A stretch of 64,000 nt of DNA from Roseibium marinum (GCF_002906165.1 NZ_PPCN01000020.1:1-64000); one strand, 5' to 3'; positions 43,885 through 53,215 are shown, counted from the first letter of the stretch. Numbers and translations: made by a program. Notes: a model not told the origin generated them from the sequence alone.

Positions 43885-45525
43885 TCAAAGCGCGGCCTTG
43901 AGCCCTGGCCGTGATTTGAGCCGTTCGAGCAGCGATGCGGAAAGCGGCTCCGGGCGGGCGCCGGCGATTGTCTCCAGCACGCCCCGTTCTCCGTTTCGCA
44001 GCCCCCCACCGGCCATGGCGTTCGTGTAGATGTTCAAGGCGATCTCCGGTCCGTAGATCTCCCAATCGATCTCCTCCACCGGCCGGTCTCCGGCGGCACC
44101 CTCGACCAGCGAGCGCACACTGTCCGCGCCCCCCGCCGCAACAGCCAGCTCCAGATGGGGACCTGCCGGAACCAGACCGAAATCGGCATCAAGAAGGGCG
44201 GCGGCGTCCATGATACCGGCCCCGAAATCCCCGGAATTCCACCCCGTAACTTTCCTTGCGGTGGCGGCGGCAAGCCGCGTGAAGCTCTGCTGCAGTTTCT
44301 CGCCCCGCGCTTCTGCTTTTCCTACAAGCACGTCCCGGCCGTGATGAGCGAGCCAGCAGGCGGCGACACCGGCGGCAAGCGCGACGGCGAAGCTGGTTCC
44401 CTGGCCTTGTCCGGTCGAGAATCGCGCTTCCTCATCGACCCGTTCCGCCCGCGCCCGGTAGACATTTTCGGCCGGGGCACTGATGGCCACCGAAGGACCC
44501 CGGCAGGTGCCGCGCCAGGGCTGATCGTCGATATTCGTTCCCGCGATCGCCATGCAATCGTCATAACGTGCCGGATAGACCACCTCCCGCACACAGTTGC
44601 CCGAAGCCGCCATGACGATGATGTTGTTGCGCACGGCCCTGCGAACCGCAGCCCGCAGGAAAAACGACGGAACACCTCCCAGGCTCATCGTGATGACGTG
44701 CGCGCCATTGTCCACCGCATAATTGATGGCTTCGGCGACGCTGAGTTGCGAGGTTCGCACGACGCTGCGAATGGCCCGGATCGGCATCAGGATGGCTTTC
44801 GGGGCGGACCCGAGCACCTCGCCCGGCGCCTTGCTGAAAACAACGCTGGCCGTGGCCGTCCCGTGGCCGTTGTTGCCGAACCAGGCCGTCAACGGGTCCT
44901 CCGGATCGCTATCTCCCTGAATGAGGTCGATGGGATTTTTTAACTGGATATCCTGCAGCTCGGCATGAGCTGTCAGGCCTGTATCGGGCTGAGCGATCAC
45001 GATCCCGGCCCCTTGCGCGCGATCCGGCGGCGACAGGTCCCAGGCCTCCTTGACCCGCATCGCCGTCAACGCCCATTGCTTGTCGGTCTCCACACGCGGT
45101 TCCGGCGGCGCCCAGCATCCGCCGGGTGTCGCGACCGCCAGTTCCTCCAATCGCTGCGGACCGCCAAGGTCCGGCTCCACGAAGATACCGGTCAGAATTT
45201 CCGGTTCGGCATTGGCAAGCCCGAATGTATCTATCAGCCGGTAGGCCGCCTCGAAACAAAGGTGCGGAGTGTCGTAAAAGCTCCGTCCCGCCAGGGTCAG
45301 GACGAGCAAGTCCGGCTCATCGTCCCTGAGGGGCTGTTCGACAGTCACCGCGAGCTTTCCCTCGAAGCCTCGGGCGATATCGTCCATCGCCTTTGCGGGG
45401 TCTTCTCCCGGCTTCAACAGCAGCGAAAACCTTGCCGGAGGGAGCGGCTGGCCGGCCTCGATACCGAAGGTCGCCTGCAGCAAGATGTCCACAGTGGCTT
45501 CAAATGCATTCCTGTCGACAACCAT
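43885..45525 (-). CDS. Subtilisin-like serine protease (S8) without signal peptide
   Basis: This 546-residue S8 protease has the full triad: D181 in QPDTGL, H221 in NNGHGTATA and S378 in GQGTSFA, plus N310 for the oxyanion hole. The first 140 residues form an N-terminal domain unlike the usual inhibitor propeptide, and no signal peptide is seen. The C-terminal 110 residues are also extra. It is the last gene of the five-gene operon with the haem fusion protein and cytochrome. I suspect a processing or maturation role, but only context supports this. Confidence 0.82.
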   Translation of the reverse strand: MVVDRNAFEATVDILLQATFGIEAGQPLPPARFSLLLKPGEDPAKAMDDIARGFEGKLAVTVEQPLRDDEPDLLVLTLAGRSFYDTPHLCFEAAYRLIDTFGLANAEPEILTGIFVEPDLGGPQRLEELAVATPGGCWAPPEPRVETDKQWALTAMRVKEAWDLSPPDRAQGAGIVIAQPDTGLTAHAELQDIQLKNPIDLIQGDSDPEDPLTAWFGNNGHGTATASVVFSKAPGEVLGSAPKAILMPIRAIRSVVRTSQLSVAEAINYAVDNGAHVITMSLGGVPSFFLRAAVRRAVRNNIIVMAASGNCVREVVYPARYDDCMAIAGTNIDDQPWRGTCRGPSVAISAPAENVYRARAERVDEEARFSTGQGQGTSFAVALAAGVAACWLAHHGRDVLVGKAEARGEKLQQSFTRLAAATARKVTGWNSGDFGAGIMDAAALLDADFGLVPAGPHLELAVAAGGADSVRSLVEGAAGDRPVEEIDWEIYGPEIALNIYTNAMAGGGLRNGERGVLETIAGARPEPLSASLLERLKSRPGLKAAL

Positions 45526-45569
45526 TACGGATGCCCCTCGAATTCATGTCCGGCGGAAGTCCGCCTCAA

Positions 45570-46952
45570 TCAATTGCCGGTTTCGGTGTCCCACAGCGCA
45601 TCGTGGTTCCGATGGCGCTCCGTGACCCCGTTCGTGAAAAATTTCTCGTAATAAGGTAGTTCGACGTGATGCACCTGCAGCCACACGCCGGGCACGTGGA
45701 TGGCTTCGCAATGCGCCGGAAACCGGCCATGCGTGTCGTGGATGTAATTGCAGATGTCCCGCACGCAGCTGATGACGTCCTTGTCATATTGCGCCGCCTC
45801 TTTCAGGTATCGCTCGCCGTAATCGTCCTTGTAGATTTTCCGGAAAGTGTCGCCATCCTGGTAGACGCCGCCCGACCCAAATTTCTGCGCGACAACCGCA
45901 TCCACCGCCTCGCTCATACTGGCATAGTTCGGCGGGCACTTGGCCTTGATCAGGTCTTCCCCCTGATGCCGCAGGGCGACCGGATGGGACCGGACATCCG
46001 CAAACCGCGGCAACGGTACATGCCACCTCAGAATGTCCATCAGCCGCCACTTGGGGACCACATGGTCGAACCCCAGCATCGGCCCGAACTGATCGCGGAA
46101 CTTGGGATCGCCCGTCAGAACGGGCGGGCTGATGGTTGCGTGGATCCAGGCCCCGAGCCCCATGGCTTCGGCGACCAGAAAGAGGTTCTGCAGCAGCAGA
46201 GGCGCTTCAAGCTGGGTGCGCAACGATCCGACGACGCCGAGCGGAACCTTGATGTCGTCATTCAGGAAGCCACGGCGGATCCAGTCCTTCACCCCCGCGG
46301 ACATGTAGAAATTCCTGTCGTCCACCAGGGCCGGGCGGGCACCGTCCGGCTGGGTGAGGAGGTACATCAGCCCGTTGATATACTGGTGCGAAAGATCGAC
46401 AACCGGAAGCAGGATCGTCGTGCCCGGCAGATTGGACAAGAGACGATTGGAGTCCAGATAGGCCGGAAAATTCCGTGCGCCCTTCTCCACGTCCAGACGC
46501 CTGTCGAGCAGCTTGACCTTTGCCTCGTCAGCCCGCCTGATCAGTGCCTCGGGCGAGAACGCCTCTTTGCTGGCCGGCAAGTGGCGCAGGAAATAGGTTC
46601 CCGTATCGTTGATCAGGAAAAAATGGGTTCCCTGCGCATTGTCGGGACTTCCGGCCGTCCGCCCCGTCATCGTCAGGTTCGGTTTCGCCATGACCAGTCT
46701 GCCCGTGTCGGGATCCTGAAACGGCCGGTCGGGCATGGTCAGGCCGGTAGCGCCGGTCATCGCGATCAGCAGCGCTTCCTCCAGCTCCGACAGGGGTTTG
46801 GGTTCCTGCTGCGAGCGGTAGGTCATGGACCCGGCGGCGACTTCCTCGACGCCGCGCGGAACCCTGTGGGTCCTGCGCTGCCAGATCGTCTCGATCAGGG
46901 GCCGGCTCAGAAGATCTGCAAGCCCGCCGTGGATTTCCGCGTTGTTGTCCAT
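45570..46952 (-). CDS. Nitroreductase-fold-like protein of unknown function
   Basis: This 460-residue protein has an N-terminal segment with IETIWQRRTHRVPRG followed by LSELEEALLIAMTGATGL, and later LLLQNLFLVAEAMGLGAW. These recall the FMN-site Arg segment and the AxNLxLAAxALGLG helix of nitroreductases, including SagB-type dehydrogenases. The last 150 residues have no match I recognise. It starts one base after the stop of the small membrane protein. An FMN-dependent oxidoreductase is the best guess; the domain call is tentative. Confidence 0.6.
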   Translation of the reverse strand: MDNNAEIHGGLADLLSRPLIETIWQRRTHRVPRGVEEVAAGSMTYRSQQEPKPLSELEEALLIAMTGATGLTMPDRPFQDPDTGRLVMAKPNLTMTGRTAGSPDNAQGTHFFLINDTGTYFLRHLPASKEAFSPEALIRRADEAKVKLLDRRLDVEKGARNFPAYLDSNRLLSNLPGTTILLPVVDLSHQYINGLMYLLTQPDGARPALVDDRNFYMSAGVKDWIRRGFLNDDIKVPLGVVGSLRTQLEAPLLLQNLFLVAEAMGLGAWIHATISPPVLTGDPKFRDQFGPMLGFDHVVPKWRLMDILRWHVPLPRFADVRSHPVALRHQGEDLIKAKCPPNYASMSEAVDAVVAQKFGSGGVYQDGDTFRKIYKDDYGERYLKEAAQYDKDVISCVRDICNYIHDTHGRFPAHCEAIHVPGVWLQVHHVELPYYEKFFTNGVTERHRNHDALWDTETGN

Positions 46953-46953
46953 G

Positions 46954-47541
46954 TCAGGTTTCCACCCTTGCTGCCGGCACCTGGACGATCGCCCGGACCA
47001 GCGCGCCGGCAACCAGAATTCCGGTGAAGATAAATCCGAGTATCTGGATTGCGCCGCCTCTCAGAACGACCAGGGTCAGGGCGAAGATCAGGAATGCCAG
47101 CAGCCTTGCGATCAATTGAACCCAGAAGGACTGGAACCTTGCCGGCAGCAGCCAGATCAGCGCGACGTCGAGCGTCCACACGGCCAGAAGGAAAAAATTG
47201 CCTCCGGCGATGAGCGTCCCCTGCTGCACGAAAGTATCGGCGATACCGTCGAAAATGATGAAGATCGCCCAATAGGCATGCAGCAGGAACACCACCCAGG
47301 CGCCCGTCCAGAAGAGATAACCGAGATTGGCGATGGCCTGGTTCATCGTCCGGAACAGCCAGAAGGCGAGCGCCGGAACAAGCAGGAAGGTCGTCGCCCA
47401 GATTGTCAGCTTGGTGCGGCCGAGTTCCAGCGCGCCGCCAAGTTCCGGCGCGAACATGGTCCACAGGATCAGCAGCACGGTCGGCACACTCATCGCGGTG
47501 AACTGCGCGAGCGTCACCGCCTTCGGTTTGTCATGGTTCAT
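46954..47541 (-). CDS. Small integral membrane protein
   Basis: This 195-residue protein has about six hydrophobic helices and short loops (VPTVLLILWTMFAPEL; LGYLFWTGAWVVFLLHAYWAIFIIF; LLAFLIFALTLVVLRGG). The ATG at 47541 follows GAGG; a GTG at 47553 overlapping the cytochrome stop is less likely. No family recognised. Position between the cytochrome and nitroreductase-like genes suggests a membrane partner for electron transfer or anchoring. Confidence 0.72.
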   Translation of the reverse strand: MNHDKPKAVTLAQFTAMSVPTVLLILWTMFAPELGGALELGRTKLTIWATTFLLVPALAFWLFRTMNQAIANLGYLFWTGAWVVFLLHAYWAIFIIFDGIADTFVQQGTLIAGGNFFLLAVWTLDVALIWLLPARFQSFWVQLIARLLAFLIFALTLVVLRGGAIQILGFIFTGILVAGALVRAIVQVPAARVET

Positions 47542-47549
47542 GGCGGACC

Positions 47550-49193
47550 TCACAGGGTTTTCAGATAGGCGAGCAGATCGGCAAGGGCGGCCGGATCCCG
47601 CTCAGGATCGTCGATCGTCCACGGGTAGTCATGACCGGTATTCGCGTTGCCCGGCGCCGACGTGTCGAACTGGAAATAACGCAACGCATCCCTGCGCGGC
47701 GGGCTGGCGAAGCCCACGCGGTCGGTGTCGTAAAGGTTTTGACCGCGATAGAATTGGGACCGCCGCGGCTCCAGGTTGATCAGCTCCGCCAGTGTCAGAA
47801 CGCTGGCATTGTGCAGATAGGGAGCCCGCAGGAAGGCTCCGTCGATCGGACCGGCCACATAGCCCCGGATGTCGCTGTTGTCGGCGTCTTCCGGCTGCGG
47901 AAAGATCTGGCTCCTGTCGAGTGCGAAAGGATGGTCCTTGGGAAAATACCGGTAAAGCGCATCGGGCATTTCGCCGTAGTGACGAAACATGACGCGTTCC
48001 GGATCGGTGCCGATTTCCACAACCGGGATCACCTCGTGCGTCCGCTCTCCCGGTTCCCAGCTCTGGCCGGACCGGTCGCCGTGACAGGTCATGCAATACT
48101 CCCGGTAAACCGCCTGTCCGCGGCGCACCGCTTCGGGATCGGGCCGCGCCGCGTCCGGGAAAATCTCCTCGAAGCGCGGCGGCGCGAGCGTGATCGTGTA
48201 TTCGATAGCCTTGCGGATGTTGTGCACGATCTCCGGATTGGCCAGATTGACATCCGTTGCGCCCGCGGCGACCGCCGCCAGCGAGCTGCGGGCTTCCGGG
48301 TTGGAAATCGACCCGTCGAACTGCGCCCGTTCGCGCCAGCCCTGATTGTAGATCGTTGCGATCTTGGAATGGATCGGCAGGTCGTTAGCCGGATAATTCA
48401 TCACGTTGCGCAGAAGCGTGCGGAAGGCCAGCGTCCGGGTCGGTCCCGTCGGTGTGACGTCCTCATCGCGCGAACGGCCGTTGCCGTACGGTGCGTCGAA
48501 CCGGGAGATGTTTTCTTCCATCCGGTCGCGGATCTGACCGAGCCACACGCCGATCATGACCCGCTGCATCAATCCCAGGCTCTCGCCGGTCTTGTCTTCA
48601 TAGGCGGCGGTGATCGCGTCCACGGTCAGTGCGAAGGGCGCATCCGCCTCCGCGTCTCCCGGGGCCGCCGGCTGCCGTTCGAGCAACGAGGCCTGGAAGG
48701 CGTCCAGCCAGGCGAACAGGTTGATCGAAACGCTTCCCGGACCAAGCACCCGGGCGGGCGTACCGCCGTCGGAAGTGCGCAAATCCGTCGTGTGGCACAA
48801 GGAGCAGGTCAGGGCGACGAACGGGACCGGCGAGGGAGCGGCGGACTGGGGCCGGTAGTTGGTCGCGGTGAACCCGACGGGAAGCCCGTCCGGGTTTTCC
48901 GGATCGTCCAGGAATCCGAACTGTTCCACCCAGCTGCCGGCGTCCTGCCCGCCCGGCTGGAAGTGATGCGGAAACAGGTCCGGCAGGACGAGGGCGACCG
49001 GCAGTGGCATCACCTCCGTCCCGATTGTACCGTGCCGGAACGCTTCAGCCGCGTCCCGGAAGACCGGTTTCGCCCATCCACCTTCCAGATAGATGAACAG
49101 GCCCGTCAGGCCGAGCGCGATCAGCAGGACCGCGTTGCAGACCCAAAGGACCGTCCGCCAGACGTAATTGAGGCGGTGACTGGAGACTGGCAT
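47550..49193 (-). CDS. Membrane-anchored c-type cytochrome with two haem sites
   Basis: This 547-residue protein has one N-terminal membrane helix (about residues 13-36), then CSLCH at 130-134 and CMTCH at 367-371. A two-haem layout with wide spacing resembles the di-haem cytochrome peroxidase/MauG superfamily, but most of the sequence is unlike those. The bulk should be periplasmic. It lies 12 bases after the stop of the dioxygenase fusion gene and is preceded by GAGGAG. It could pass electrons to or from the haem fusion protein or a quinone pool (inference). Confidence 0.8.
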   Translation of the reverse strand: MPVSSHRLNYVWRTVLWVCNAVLLIALGLTGLFIYLEGGWAKPVFRDAAEAFRHGTIGTEVMPLPVALVLPDLFPHHFQPGGQDAGSWVEQFGFLDDPENPDGLPVGFTATNYRPQSAAPSPVPFVALTCSLCHTTDLRTSDGGTPARVLGPGSVSINLFAWLDAFQASLLERQPAAPGDAEADAPFALTVDAITAAYEDKTGESLGLMQRVMIGVWLGQIRDRMEENISRFDAPYGNGRSRDEDVTPTGPTRTLAFRTLLRNVMNYPANDLPIHSKIATIYNQGWRERAQFDGSISNPEARSSLAAVAAGATDVNLANPEIVHNIRKAIEYTITLAPPRFEEIFPDAARPDPEAVRRGQAVYREYCMTCHGDRSGQSWEPGERTHEVIPVVEIGTDPERVMFRHYGEMPDALYRYFPKDHPFALDRSQIFPQPEDADNSDIRGYVAGPIDGAFLRAPYLHNASVLTLAELINLEPRRSQFYRGQNLYDTDRVGFASPPRRDALRYFQFDTSAPGNANTGHDYPWTIDDPERDPAALADLLAYLKTL

Positions 49194-49205
49194 TGCACAT
49201 GCTCC

Positions 49206-52091
49206 TCAATTCTGCCGCCGCCGCCACGGGGCGAACGCGCTTTGACCCGTGGGAAGAACGGACGCAAAGTCGGGGAAGTGCCGCAGAATGATGCTGCTCA
49301 TGGTGTTTTCCTGCACCCAGGCAATTCCGAGCGGCGAATAGATTTCCGGCCGGAAATCGACGGTCAGGAAACGGTCGGACTGAAGCCTGCGGGTCGCCAT
49401 CAGAATGAAGATGCGGAACGAGGTGTCGGAAAAACCGAAGCCCGGAGGCGGCGTTTCGGCGTAGAGGCCGACCATCGTGTCCACATCGTCGATGGATTTG
49501 TAGACCTCCTTGAGCAACCGCACGTTTTCGCTGTCGGCGGTAATGTCCTCCCAGCGCTTGATCGGCGGCTTGTGCAGCCCCTGGCGGAACTTGTTGTAGC
49601 GGGGAATGCCGCGGGAGCGTTCGCGCACCAGGTCGACCACCGACAGATCGATAATCTCGGATTTGCCGTCCGACGACGTCCGGGTGAAATTCTGCAGAGA
49701 CCTTGGATAATTGTGCAGCGTGATCGCGCCCGGATGCGCGATCCCCATGGAGTAGAGAACGCTGGAAAGGCCGATGCGGCGCATCGCTTCGTCCGTTCTG
49801 ATGCCCTGTACCGCGTTGAAATCGAGCGCCTCCTGAAAGGCTCCGGTCTGCGCATCGTGGATGCGGTAGTCGTCCGGCAGAAGCGGATGCAGCCTGTAGA
49901 CCGTGACGAAGTCTTCGGTCAGGCAGTATCTGGCATTGTGATGATCGGGAAGGGTTTCGGGAATGCCGCGCAACGCGTGGGCTTCCTGAAGCCAGAGCCC
50001 CATCCGCGTGAACGCGCCTGCGGGTCCCGACCAGTTGGCGTTGAGGGCGACGTCGATTTCCGGGGTCGCCAGAATGGCCGGCGTCCACTCCACCGTGTGG
50101 ATCTTCGCGATCAGCGCGGAGATGATCAGACGGGCTGTCTGGTAGACCCGTTCGTCGCTCCAGTCCCTGTATTCTCTTTGCAGAGCGTCGCATACGGCAT
50201 TGTGCTCGCGGGCGAACAACGTGTGCAGGGACGACAGGCCGAGCCACCAGCTTTCGTTGAAGCCGGTCACTTCCATGCCGATATTGTCTTCCGGCAGGTA
50301 GCCGTTCTCAAGCCGCAGCTTCGCGCCGCTTCCCTCCCGCAGTCGCTGCGCGTTCTGCAGGCTGCTGCCGTAGATTTCCGAGCCGTCCCACCAGTGGGAA
50401 ACGGTATTGCCGAAAACCGGGTTCATGTCGTCGGCGGCTCCCAGCGGACGGTCACCGGAAATCCGCATGACGCTTTCCTGTTTGCCGCGCGGGGTGTTTT
50501 TCCACGTCATCCCGTCGGGCATGGGAACTTCGACATCCCGCTGGCCCGGCGGAAAGCGGCTGTGCTGCACCCAGTCATGCACCTGAAACTGGATCCAGGC
50601 CGCTGCGAGCACATTCAGCGATGACGCCGGAATGAATTGTTTGCGGTAAAGCAATTCGCGGCTGACAACAACGGGATTGGGCGTGTTCACATCGCCCGGA
50701 CGCGGGTCCGGGTTCAGGTTGCGGCCGAAGGCGGCGCCTTCCCGGCCCATGCCGGAAACGCTCAGATCGTTCTGGTTCCCGTCGAAGCTCCTGCTGTCGC
50801 GGAAGTTTTCCGGCACCGCGGGCTCCGGCTGGGTCGCCTGCGGGTTCGGCTCGACGGGCTCCCGGTCGATGAGGTTTTTCGTCCGCAGCTGATGACGCAG
50901 CAGCGACAGGTTCAAGAGCGCCACAAGATGCGGCAGCCGGTACCAGGGCAGCCAGCGGTTGATCAGGGCGAAGGCAGGCGTGAAGCATGCCGTCACGAAC
51001 CGGTTGCGCAGGGGCACCGGCTCGTAGAAGCGTCTGCGCAGGCGATGCGCGGCGCTTGCCGCATAAACGGCCTTTCTGGCCCGGTTGAGATTGCCGAGCG
51101 GCCGGAACTCGGGTGTGGTGTTCCAGGGATTGAAGGAGAGCCCGTCAATCTCGGCTGTCTTCGCCTGGGCCTCAAGGGTGGTGATGTCCTGCTGGGGGAC
51201 GGTAAGCGTCGCGACCACGATCGGCCTGGCGCTCTCCTCCGGCCATGCGGCGGCGGCATCTTCGACCGGCGTAACCTCTTCGCTGACGAACCGCTGAACG
51301 CAGAATTCCCAGCTGACATCGCCCTTGGCAAGCAATTGCGCCGCTTCGGCACGCAGGTAGTTCGGGTTGTCCGGCGGCTGCCAGTCCTTCGCCACCTCCT
51401 GCGCGGAGTGTCCGGGCGCCGGACGGAGAAAATACCTCACCGGGCCGGCGTCCTCGCCCCACAGAATTGCGCCGCGGCTCCAGAAGCTTTCACCGGCCAG
51501 CGATTGGACCGGCCGCCCCGTTCCGCCGGCGACATTGCGCAGCATGCGGATGGCTTCCCTGGGGCCGACCGCGAACATCAGCTTCACGATGCCGAGGATG
51601 CGGTTGCCCGCCATCGCCGAGGCGAAGGCGATGAACTGGGTGGCATCGCGTGCATGCGGGACCGGGAAATTGGTCATCAGCAGGTCCTGCACCGCCGACC
51701 CAACGTCCACGCGCAGCGCGGCGCCGCGCAGATCGCGCTGGCCGTCCGACTGGTGTACGCCACTGGCGTTGGACAGGCGCAGGATGACCGGGAACTCGGC
51801 GCCTGCCCGCCACGGGCCGACGGTGAGGTCCTCGGGCAGATCGTCCGCGATCTTGAGTTTCGCGTTACCGACCGCGAGCAACGCCTTGGCGTGCTGGGCA
51901 CGATCTATGCGCAGGGCGCCGGATCTGCGCCGGACCGTGTCCTGGATTTTCAATATGGCGACTGAAAAACGCTCGAAATCACGACGCTCCGATTCCGCGT
52001 CGCCATCAGCGCCTTTGTAATATTCCCACCGTGTGATTTTGTCGAAGCCACGATCGACATCGTGTTCGACTTCACTGTCCGGAGCCAGCAT
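49206..52091 (-). CDS. Fusion of catalase-related domain and alpha-dioxygenase-like haem peroxidase
   Basis: This 961-residue protein has two haem domains. Residues about 40-355 are a catalase-related domain: RAQHAK with distal His67, RDLRGAALR, FNPWNTTPEFRPLGNLNRARK and the proximal RxxxY at Arg339-Tyr343. Residues about 440-940 match alpha-dioxygenase/animal peroxidases: AAAWIQFQVHDW with distal His505, WWDGSEIYGS, FAREHNAVCD, and VYRLHPLLPD with catalytic Tyr732 and proximal His735, the Tyr-x-x-His spacing of COX and alpha-DOX. The start ATG at 52091 has GGAGG at spacing five. No signal peptide. I infer fatty-acid dioxygenation followed by hydroperoxide conversion. First gene of a five-gene operon. 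Confidence 0.88.
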   Translation of the reverse strand: MLAPDSEVEHDVDRGFDKITRWEYYKGADGDAESERRDFERFSVAILKIQDTVRRRSGALRIDRAQHAKALLAVGNAKLKIADDLPEDLTVGPWRAGAEFPVILRLSNASGVHQSDGQRDLRGAALRVDVGSAVQDLLMTNFPVPHARDATQFIAFASAMAGNRILGIVKLMFAVGPREAIRMLRNVAGGTGRPVQSLAGESFWSRGAILWGEDAGPVRYFLRPAPGHSAQEVAKDWQPPDNPNYLRAEAAQLLAKGDVSWEFCVQRFVSEEVTPVEDAAAAWPEESARPIVVATLTVPQQDITTLEAQAKTAEIDGLSFNPWNTTPEFRPLGNLNRARKAVYAASAAHRLRRRFYEPVPLRNRFVTACFTPAFALINRWLPWYRLPHLVALLNLSLLRHQLRTKNLIDREPVEPNPQATQPEPAVPENFRDSRSFDGNQNDLSVSGMGREGAAFGRNLNPDPRPGDVNTPNPVVVSRELLYRKQFIPASSLNVLAAAWIQFQVHDWVQHSRFPPGQRDVEVPMPDGMTWKNTPRGKQESVMRISGDRPLGAADDMNPVFGNTVSHWWDGSEIYGSSLQNAQRLREGSGAKLRLENGYLPEDNIGMEVTGFNESWWLGLSSLHTLFAREHNAVCDALQREYRDWSDERVYQTARLIISALIAKIHTVEWTPAILATPEIDVALNANWSGPAGAFTRMGLWLQEAHALRGIPETLPDHHNARYCLTEDFVTVYRLHPLLPDDYRIHDAQTGAFQEALDFNAVQGIRTDEAMRRIGLSSVLYSMGIAHPGAITLHNYPRSLQNFTRTSSDGKSEIIDLSVVDLVRERSRGIPRYNKFRQGLHKPPIKRWEDITADSENVRLLKEVYKSIDDVDTMVGLYAETPPPGFGFSDTSFRIFILMATRRLQSDRFLTVDFRPEIYSPLGIAWVQENTMSSIILRHFPDFASVLPTGQSAFAPWRRRQN

Positions 52092-52558
52092 GCGCGCCTC
52101 CAATTACAACTTTAAGTAGAATTAAGATAAGTCAAAATCAAATAAAAATCAGTAGTACAGGACGATCATATAAGCTGTGGTTGTATTTTTCAAGACAGGA
52201 TTCTGCGGTGAACCGCTAAAGCCGGTCATCACCTATGCGCGCGGGCGATCGAACCACGCAGCGGAAAATGAAAAAGGACGCACGCTCAATGACATGCCGG
52301 GCAACGCCGCGCCCGGGTCATGACAGACAAGTTGCGGCGGCATTTTCAGACCGGTCAATCTCTGCATTCTTGCGTTTCGATCCCGGCGCCGCTGCTGGTG
52401 CGCCACCCCTGTCCGGCTCTGAGAAACGGCTTACCCTTACCTATTGGAAAGATTGCCAGTGGAAACCGGACGTGACAGGCCTGCCGGGCGTGGTAAACTT
52501 GTCTTTCTTTGTTAATCTTTTGCTGATGGACGCGAAAAATCAGGGTGGGCCAGGAAAA
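52092..52558. other. Gene-free region, AT-rich near the dioxygenase start
   Basis: The 467 bases between the dioxygenase fusion and parA-like genes hold no convincing gene. About 52100-52200 is AT-rich (runs such as TCAAAATCAAATAAAAATC) and contrasts with the surrounding GC-rich DNA, as expected for the divergent promoters. An open frame runs through the rest toward the ATPase gene but has no ribosome site and no recognisable protein. Confidence 0.6.
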
Positions 52559-53215
52559 ATGGGTGGACCGGTAGTCACCATCGCATCCCTGAAGGGAGGC
52601 AGCGGAAAGACGACGCTGGCCTGTTGCCTGGCCGTGCAATGGCATCTTGATGGCTACAAACCCCTGATGATTGATGCCGATCCACAACGCTCCGGCATCC
52701 GGCTCGCGGAGCGCGAGCAGGCTCTCGGACACATCGATGTGCTTGAGAAAGCCGACAAGGACCTCTGGAAAACCTCCCGGCAGATTGCCGAGAACCACGG
52801 CATCACAATCATAGACACGCCCGGTTTCGACAGTGAAATCACGGTTGCCGCTCTGGCTGTGGCGGATCTTGTCCTCATTCCGGTCAAGGCGTCACCGCTC
52901 GATGTCGACCGGATGATGGATACGGTCAAGACCCTGATGAACGAAGTGAAAGGCTGGGCGCCGACCTTCCGCTGTGTGCTGACGCAAACAACAAGGGGCA
53001 GCGTCATCTCCAGGCATGTGCGCAGCGAACTGGAGGAAGGCGGTTTCCCGCTCCTCTTCAACGACATGCCCAATCGTGTTGCCTATGCCGAAGCCGGGCT
53101 TTACGGGGCGACCCCCAGCCTTACGGCTCCGGACGGACCCGCCGCCCGGGATATCACCGCGATCGCCGGGGAAATCGCGGTCCTTCTGGAAACCAAGAAA
53201 AAGCTGTCCGCATGA
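52559..53215 (+). CDS. ParA/MinD-type ATPase
   Basis: This 218-residue ParA-like ATPase starts VVTIASLKGGSGKTTLACCLAVQWH with the deviant Walker A (KGGSGKTT) near residue 13. It has IDADPQRS (switch I region) and ITIIDTPGFDSE (Walker B). The ATG at 52559 is placed as in other ParA proteins, right before the first strand, and has AGGA nearby; ATG 52526 is an alternative. It overlaps the next gene by four bases. No ParB-like partner or DNA-binding domain is seen. It may position or partition a membrane or protein cargo rather than a plasmid. Confidence 0.85.
   Translation: MGGPVVTIASLKGGSGKTTLACCLAVQWHLDGYKPLMIDADPQRSGIRLAEREQALGHIDVLEKADKDLWKTSRQIAENHGITIIDTPGFDSEITVAALAVADLVLIPVKASPLDVDRMMDTVKTLMNEVKGWAPTFRCVLTQTTRGSVISRHVRSELEEGGFPLLFNDMPNRVAYAEAGLYGATPSLTAPDGPAARDITAIAGEIAVLLETKKKLSA

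Noticed and set aside
47631..50624. Plus-strand open frame of nearly 1000 codons
   Set aside because: Antisense to the cytochrome and dioxygenase fusion genes with clear haem motifs on the other strand.
52235..52558. Upstream extension of the ParA-like frame by about 100 codons
   Set aside because: No ribosome site, no similarity to ParA N-termini, and the family starts right before the Walker A strand.
52559..53215. Plasmid or prophage partition locus
   Set aside because: No ParB, replication or phage gene nearby; neighbours are chromosomal-type genes.
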